Source: Lachnospiraceae bacterium
GTDB taxonomy: Bacteria; Bacillota; Clostridia; Lachnospirales; Lachnospiraceae
Direction: 5' to 3'
DNA: 10,102 nt
Assembly (NCBI GenBank): GCA_009774395.1
Contig: VSNQ01000148.1
Location: 1-10,102 of the forward strand
Shown here: one piece after another, positions 7,150-10,102 of the stretch
Position numbering within the stretch: the stretch's first letter is position 1
Layout of the letters: each line of letters starts with the position of its first letter
The notes under the pieces: generated by a model
What the model was told of the DNA's origin: nothing
Databases searched by the model: none
Seen by the model: the letters and a program-made list of their open reading frames with translations, nothing else
Position numbers and translations under genes: made by a program

Positions 7150-7307
7150 AGGAACTGTTCAAAAATAACATTTAATACTGCTTGTCTTTTTCTCCGATAG
7201 CACCACTCAAAAATCAATTACATAGCCCGCTATGCGCTTGATTTTTGAGTGGCACTCTCGAAGAAAAATCCTACGCGTTATTTAAAAGTTATATATTAAC
7301 AGTTCCT
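7150..7307. mobile_element. MITE-like palindromic element, 158 bp
   Basis: Perfect 10-bp terminal inverted repeats (AGGAACTGTT at 7150-7159 and its complement at 7298-7307) bound a sequence that is an imperfect palindrome throughout. The core has a 15-bp perfect arm (CCACTCAAAAATCAA, 7203-7217, with 7238-7252) and an inner CATAGC/GCTATG stem (7221-7226 with 7229-7234) closing on a two-base loop. Outside the core CTTTTTCT-type sequences pair again with AGAAAAA at 7262-7267. No ORF lies inside. TTA borders GGAACTGTT on both sides, compatible with a 3-bp target duplication. This is the architecture of a non-autonomous element moved by a transposase elsewhere. A long structured RNA is the alternative. 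Confidence 0.78.
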
Positions 7308-7334
7308 TATATCTTATTCATTACAATGTTTTTC

Positions 7335-7982
7335 TTACTCTAAGTACTCTTCCAAAGATTCTACTAATTTATATACCATAGTTCCTGGATCATATTCTGA
7401 TGGTTTGTATCCACCTTTCTCAAATTCAGCCATCCTACATTTTGAATGCTTTATTGCGGCATTTACACCACCATATATATCTGCCAGGCTATATATATCA
7501 TCATAATTTTTTTGATATGTCCCATTACCCAAATTATTTTTCTTAAAAATTTCATCTAGCTTTGCATTCCATTGGTGTCTGTGTAACGCAGTACCGCTAT
7601 AATAAAAATGCAGATATAACCAATATTCAAAGGACTGATTACTCCAAGCAACATTATATCCTCTATTTATATCTTCTTGTATTGCTTGGTCAAAATCATC
7701 AAAATCATCCTTATCAAACACAATCCATACATTTTGATAGATGATTTTTGCATCTTTTATAATTTGGTCTGCTACTTCAACAAGCCTAGTCGTAGAACAA
7801 CCTTCACCATGTACATCATACTCTGCTTTTGTCACCTTGTCAATTCCTACGGCTTTCTTCCCGTCCAGCTCCTTATGACACTGCGTGAGCATTTCGGCAT
7901 TTATCAGATGATACAAAGATGTGAACTCTGGCTTCGGCGTTGTCGCCGATATTTCTGCTGTTCTCTCCAATTTTGTCCCCAT
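7335..7982 (-). pseudogene. In-frame fusion: group II intron reverse transcriptase N-terminus joined to RloB-like C-terminus
   Basis: The chosen ATG (7982) has GGAGG at 7988-7992 with a five-base spacer and is the normal start of an intron-encoded protein; the ORF is open further upstream but that part is intron RNA. Residues 1-56 (MGTKLERT...KPEFTSLYHLINAEML...ELDGKKAVGIDKVTKAEYD) are the N-terminus of an LtrA-like reverse transcriptase, ending before its YxDD polymerase core. At about 7813 the frame passes without interruption into the RloB family (PF13707): VHGEGCSTTRLVE, then WIVFDKDDFDDFDQAI, NVAWSNQSFEYWLYLHF and a basic, helical end. RloB proteins accompany ATPases in phage-defence loci. 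The usual RloB N-terminus, with its VcEGxxTE motif, is missing, so nuclease-like activity is unlikely. No ATPase partner is nearby. It is probably a deletion product, although translation signals and frame are intact. A MITE-like element follows 27 bases after the stop. Confidence 0.85.
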
Positions 7983-8303
7983 TATTTCCTCCGTTCCTGG
8001 GCACGGATAATGTGTCCTCAGAAAGAACGTTACCATGCAGCCCCCTTCCCTCCGCTGGCATTACCCAGCTTCAACGATACTATGAAGCCTCGCCCTTTGC
8101 AAACTGCCCGATGTTGCTTTCCGCACCAGTTAAAACGTCAGCCACATTTCGAGGCTCTATCGCATTGCAGCCCTACTTGCTCGCTGTCTATGCTTCACAG
8201 CAATCATTACTGATTACCACGCAAGACTTGCTACTGCTGGCTGGCTAGACCTTCGCAGACAGGATTCGCACCTGTTAGGTTAATTGCCCTTTGCTGGGCG
8301 CAC
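7814..8303 (-). mobile_element. Group II intron, 5' portion only
   Basis: On the minus strand the sequence GTGCGCCCAGC starts at 8303, matching the conserved 5' end of bacterial group II introns (GUGYG). About 320 bases of structured, GC-richer RNA follow before the intron reverse-transcriptase start at 7982. The last six exon bases, CCAGTT (8309-8304), pair perfectly with AACTGG inside the intron (8131-8126), the expected IBS1-EBS1 contact about 170 bases into the intron. I did not find a convincing EBS2. Most of the reverse transcriptase and domains V and VI are gone: similarity ends at about 7813, where RloB sequence begins. With no domain V or 3' splice site it cannot splice or move by itself. 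Confidence 0.85.
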
Positions 8304-8316
8304 AACTGGAATTTGT

Positions 8317-8457
8317 CTATTTGCTTTTCCGCTTTACGTCGTCCACTTCTGCAATAAGTTCAGCTAACGGACGATATTCACCGCCCCACCATTCAAAGAC
8401 GTGCATGCCTTCATATTCAAGTACTGATTCTGTAAGTGTCGTAACAGTCTTGTAGGT
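8317..8457 (-). pseudogene. C-terminal remnant of an unrecognised gene upstream of the intron
   Basis: An open frame of 46 codons runs from just after a TGA at 8458-8460 to TAG at 8317-8319 and reads TYKTVTTLTESVLEYEGMHV, then FEWWGGEYRPLAELIAEVDD and VKRKSK. There is no start codon with a ribosome site; the only ATG is about 18 residues in. The composition (acidic middle, basic end) looks like the tail of a real protein, perhaps an accessory protein of the element that carried the intron. I do not recognise the family. The intron lies 13 bases after its stop codon. It may be broken by the same events that truncated the intron, or be a small complete protein using a non-standard start. Confidence 0.5.
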
Positions 8458-8507
8458 TCACCTAACTATCGCACCCCATTCTTTCCCTTGGATGCTTTTA
8501 CCCAGTA

Positions 8508-9593
8508 TTATGATACTCCCGATTCGAGTATTTCTATTCTCGGAACGTCACAGTCTATCTCCATCCACGCCCCGGTAGGAAGTATAGTCATAGGCGTTCT
8601 GTGAATATAATCCACATTTTCCAATATGACCATGTCCGGTCTGTGAACTTCCTTACAGATAACCTTTATGATTGTTTCCTCATTGTCCTCATCCAGAGGG
8701 CCTGTGATCACAGCTTTCGCCTTATCAAAAACTCCGGCCGCGGCAAATGCACGAAGTTGATGTAATCCAGCTAATTTACTGCCGTAAATGCTATCGTGTT
8801 CCAACGCGATAATGGAATCTTCCCATATATCGGGACCGGGGAAATACTTCGTTCCCATTATCTGCCAAAGAGGACCTCCGCAAACCGCGATAACATGGCC
8901 TCTGACCCTTCCGGACCCCTGCAATACCTTGTAGCCGGTTCCGGGTGTCCAGGGAATTATATCTTTCGGATCATCAATCTCATCATTATCCAAAAAGCGT
9001 TCATATTGAACTTCTTTCGATCCCTCTTTGACGGTGTATGTTGTAGTCCAGTCAATCGGTGTGTTCTTTTCCGCAGGTTTAATTTCGCCGATTACCTCAT
9101 TTGAAAACAATGTTCGTCTGATTGCCGCTTCCGTATACTCATCAAGTTTCCCTGGCTGTGCGAGTGGGGTCAGAACAGTGGGACCGTAATAAGCACGGAC
9201 GCCTGCATATGCAAAAACAGCCATCCATGTAGCAATATCGGAAAAACCCATAAATACCTTGGGATGATCATGAATGACCTGCGAATCAATATACGGAAGA
9301 ACACGATAGGAATCATCTCCACCCTGATTACAGATAATCCCTTTGATGGAATCATCCTTCAAAGCCCACATCAAATCCTCGGCTCTTTTCTCAGGATGCT
9401 CATAAAGATACGCGCTCCCTCTAAGCGCATTGGGAGTTTCAACAACTTTTACATTAAAGATTTTTTCAAATCTCCTTTTACCCAGCATATACCGGGGAAT
9501 CATATCTTCATCCCCGGCACGGCCACCTGAAATTGAAATAAATGCTACTGTATCACCCTCGTTCAATTTGGGCGGAATGATTAGATTTTTCAT
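8508..9593 (-). CDS. MccF-like S66 serine peptidase (LD-carboxypeptidase family)
   Basis: This 361-residue cytoplasmic peptidase belongs to family S66, whose members are LD-carboxypeptidases of murein recycling and MccF proteins that cleave the amide bond of microcin C-type nucleotide peptides to give immunity. The opening block (PPKLNEGDTVAFISISGG) and GIICNQGGDDSYR are family features. The catalytic triad is visible: Ser118 in MGFSDI, Glu265 in IIALEHD and His331 in VDYIHRTP followed by ILPTGAWMEID. The long insert between Ser and Glu, with PWTPGTGYKVLQGSGRVRGH, is of the MccF type rather than the shorter LdcA type. I place the start at 9593 because AGCAGG (9601-9606) is seven bases upstream; a TTG at 9623 would add ten residues including no known feature. 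Base composition looks more GC-rich than the genes to the left, consistent with transfer. It stands alone among element fragments. The exact substrate is unknown. Confidence 0.9.
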   Translation of the reverse strand: MKNLIIPPKLNEGDTVAFISISGGRAGDEDMIPRYMLGKRRFEKIFNVKVVETPNALRGSAYLYEHPEKRAEDLMWALKDDSIKGIICNQGGDDSYRVLPYIDSQVIHDHPKVFMGFSDIATWMAVFAYAGVRAYYGPTVLTPLAQPGKLDEYTEAAIRRTLFSNEVIGEIKPAEKNTPIDWTTTYTVKEGSKEVQYERFLDNDEIDDPKDIIPWTPGTGYKVLQGSGRVRGHVIAVCGGPLWQIMGTKYFPGPDIWEDSIIALEHDSIYGSKLAGLHQLRAFAAAGVFDKAKAVITGPLDEDNEETIIKVICKEVHRPDMVILENVDYIHRTPMTILPTGAWMEIDCDVPRIEILESGVS

Positions 9594-9614
9594 TTTGATA
9601 CCTGCTACTAAAAA

Positions 9615-9634
9615 CATATACAAAAGTGTATATG
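9615..9634 (-). promoter_or_regulatory. Perfect 7-bp inverted repeat before the S66 gene
   Basis: CATATAC (9615-9621) and GTATATG (9628-9634) are exact inverted copies with six bases between, 22 bases ahead of the ATG. On the minus strand the arm overlaps TATACA (9632-9627), a possible -10 box, so it could be a repressor site or a small leader hairpin. No convincing -35 lies at the right distance. Confidence 0.4.
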
Positions 9635-9748
9635 CTAGATGATTCGCTACAATCTCACGATTTGTAGTTGCTGTTTCATCGTGTATGCTTTTGTTATGTT
9701 ACAACTACTCACAGGTTTCTCTACACTCCACAGCCGTAAATTCCTGGC

Positions 9749-10102
9749 TTAGCCACCCTGTGTCAAGAATTCTGGCAGCTCGATTACTCGCACAGATTGT
9801 TCCGTTTTAGGGGCAGTAATCACATCTCGCCTTTCCGTCCGATAATAGGTCTTTGTGATGTTCATACGGTTGTTCTGAAAATCTACGTCCGATTTTGTTA
9901 AGGCAAGTAGTTCTCCTTCCCTAATTCCCGTCCAAAACAGGATTTCAAAAATCACATAATAACGACTCCCACTCTCAATCGAACTGATAAATTTGTCGTA
10001 TTCCTCTTTTGTCCAAAAGTCCAGTTTATCCGCATCCGGCTTTCCCATCTTTTTCACTCTCTTGCATGGATTGTTCGACAAATTGTAAATACTGCTTGCA
10101 TG
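9749..10102 (-). pseudogene. Tyrosine recombinase (integrase), truncated before its catalytic C-terminal half
   Basis: The frame is open to the right window edge, so the N-terminus lies outside. The visible 117 residues contain the end of the core-binding domain (HASSIYNLSNNPCKRVKKMG), FWTKEEYDKFI and the first part of the catalytic domain. TGIREGELLALT holds the first catalytic Arg and TAPKTEQSVRVIELP the conserved beta-hairpin Lys. Family members then run on through HxLRH, LGH and the nucleophilic Tyr, but here the protein ends abruptly at FLTQGG followed by TAA (9749-9751). It therefore lacks HxxR, the second His and Tyr and cannot recombine DNA. It is a different sequence from the integrase at 1-180, and the two point toward each other. 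Confidence 0.88.

Larger units (their letters stand above)
6992..7334. other. Intergenic region with mobile palindromes, 343 bp
   Basis: No gene is visible. From left to right it holds a short copy of the MITE end (6999-7020), about 90 bases with no recognised structure, the hairpin at 7113-7141 and the MITE-like element at 7150-7307. Only 27 bases then separate the element from the stop codon of the reverse transcriptase-RloB fusion. Confidence 0.6.

Noticed and set aside
7983..8036. Upstream extension of the fusion ORF to 8036
   Set aside because: The extra 18 codons lie in intron RNA and lack a good ribosome site, while GGAGG sits five bases before the ATG at 7982.
7562..8248. Plus-strand ORFs opposite the fusion gene and intron
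   Set aside because: They are complements of the RloB/reverse-transcriptase coding strand and of intron RNA, and their proteins resemble nothing.
9594..9623. TTG start of the S66 gene at 9623
   Set aside because: The ATG at 9593 has an AGCAGG site at the right spacing and the family N-terminus begins there; the TTG start would lie within the inverted repeat.
1..10102. CRISPR array, tRNA or rRNA genes
   Set aside because: The only regular repeats are the 9-bp and 15-bp tandem arrays without spacers, and no cloverleaf or rRNA sequence was recognised.

Overview
The window looks like a piece of a low-GC Gram-positive gut-type Firmicute, most likely a Clostridia/Lachnospiraceae-like genome. The basis is AT-rich DNA, purine-rich Shine-Dalgarno sites (GGAGG, AAAGGA, AGAAGG), sigma-A-type promoters, a BspA-type DUF285 surface protein, a GH133 glycogen debranching enzyme and debris of Clostridia-type integrative elements. 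No database was searched, so names rest on recognised motifs only.

Layout, left to right. Positions 1-180 (+) carry the C-terminal end of a tyrosine recombinase, followed by a nested hairpin (197-237) that probably marks the end of an integrated element. Next, all on the minus strand, come a BspA/DUF285 repeat protein with an aberrant C-terminus and no signal peptide (331-1371), a 107-bp imperfect palindrome (1557-1663), a membrane-anchored D-Ala-D-Ala carboxypeptidase (1740-3053), a terminator (3205-3226), a 15-bp tandem repeat (3439-3513) and a GH133 debranching enzyme (3506-5512) with a near-perfect promoter (5632-5660). A plus-strand gene (5885-6991) encodes an exported or anchored protein of unknown function with two DxDxDG calcium-type loops.

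From about 6990 to the right edge the window becomes a mobile-element graveyard. It holds a 158-bp MITE-like palindromic element (7150-7307) with a fragment of a related end at 6999-7020, and a minus-strand ORF (7335-7982) that fuses the first ~56 residues of a group II intron reverse transcriptase in frame to the C-terminal ~160 residues of an RloB-like defence protein. It also holds the 5' half of the group II intron itself (5' splice site at 8303, with a perfect six-base EBS1/IBS1 match), a small C-terminal gene remnant just beyond it (8317-8457), an apparently intact MccF-like S66 peptidase (8508-9593), and a second tyrosine recombinase that stops before its catalytic HxxR/H/Y half (9749-10102).

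How the genes fit together: the left part is ordinary chromosomal cell-wall and glycogen metabolism with separately transcribed genes and no clear multi-gene operon. The right part is accessory DNA assembled by deletion and recombination between integrative elements. I see no intact new multi-gene system. The most unusual objects are the reverse transcriptase-RloB chimera, the two palindromic elements, and the 15-bp repeat that overlaps the debranching-enzyme stop codon and encodes a lysine-rich tail in another frame.
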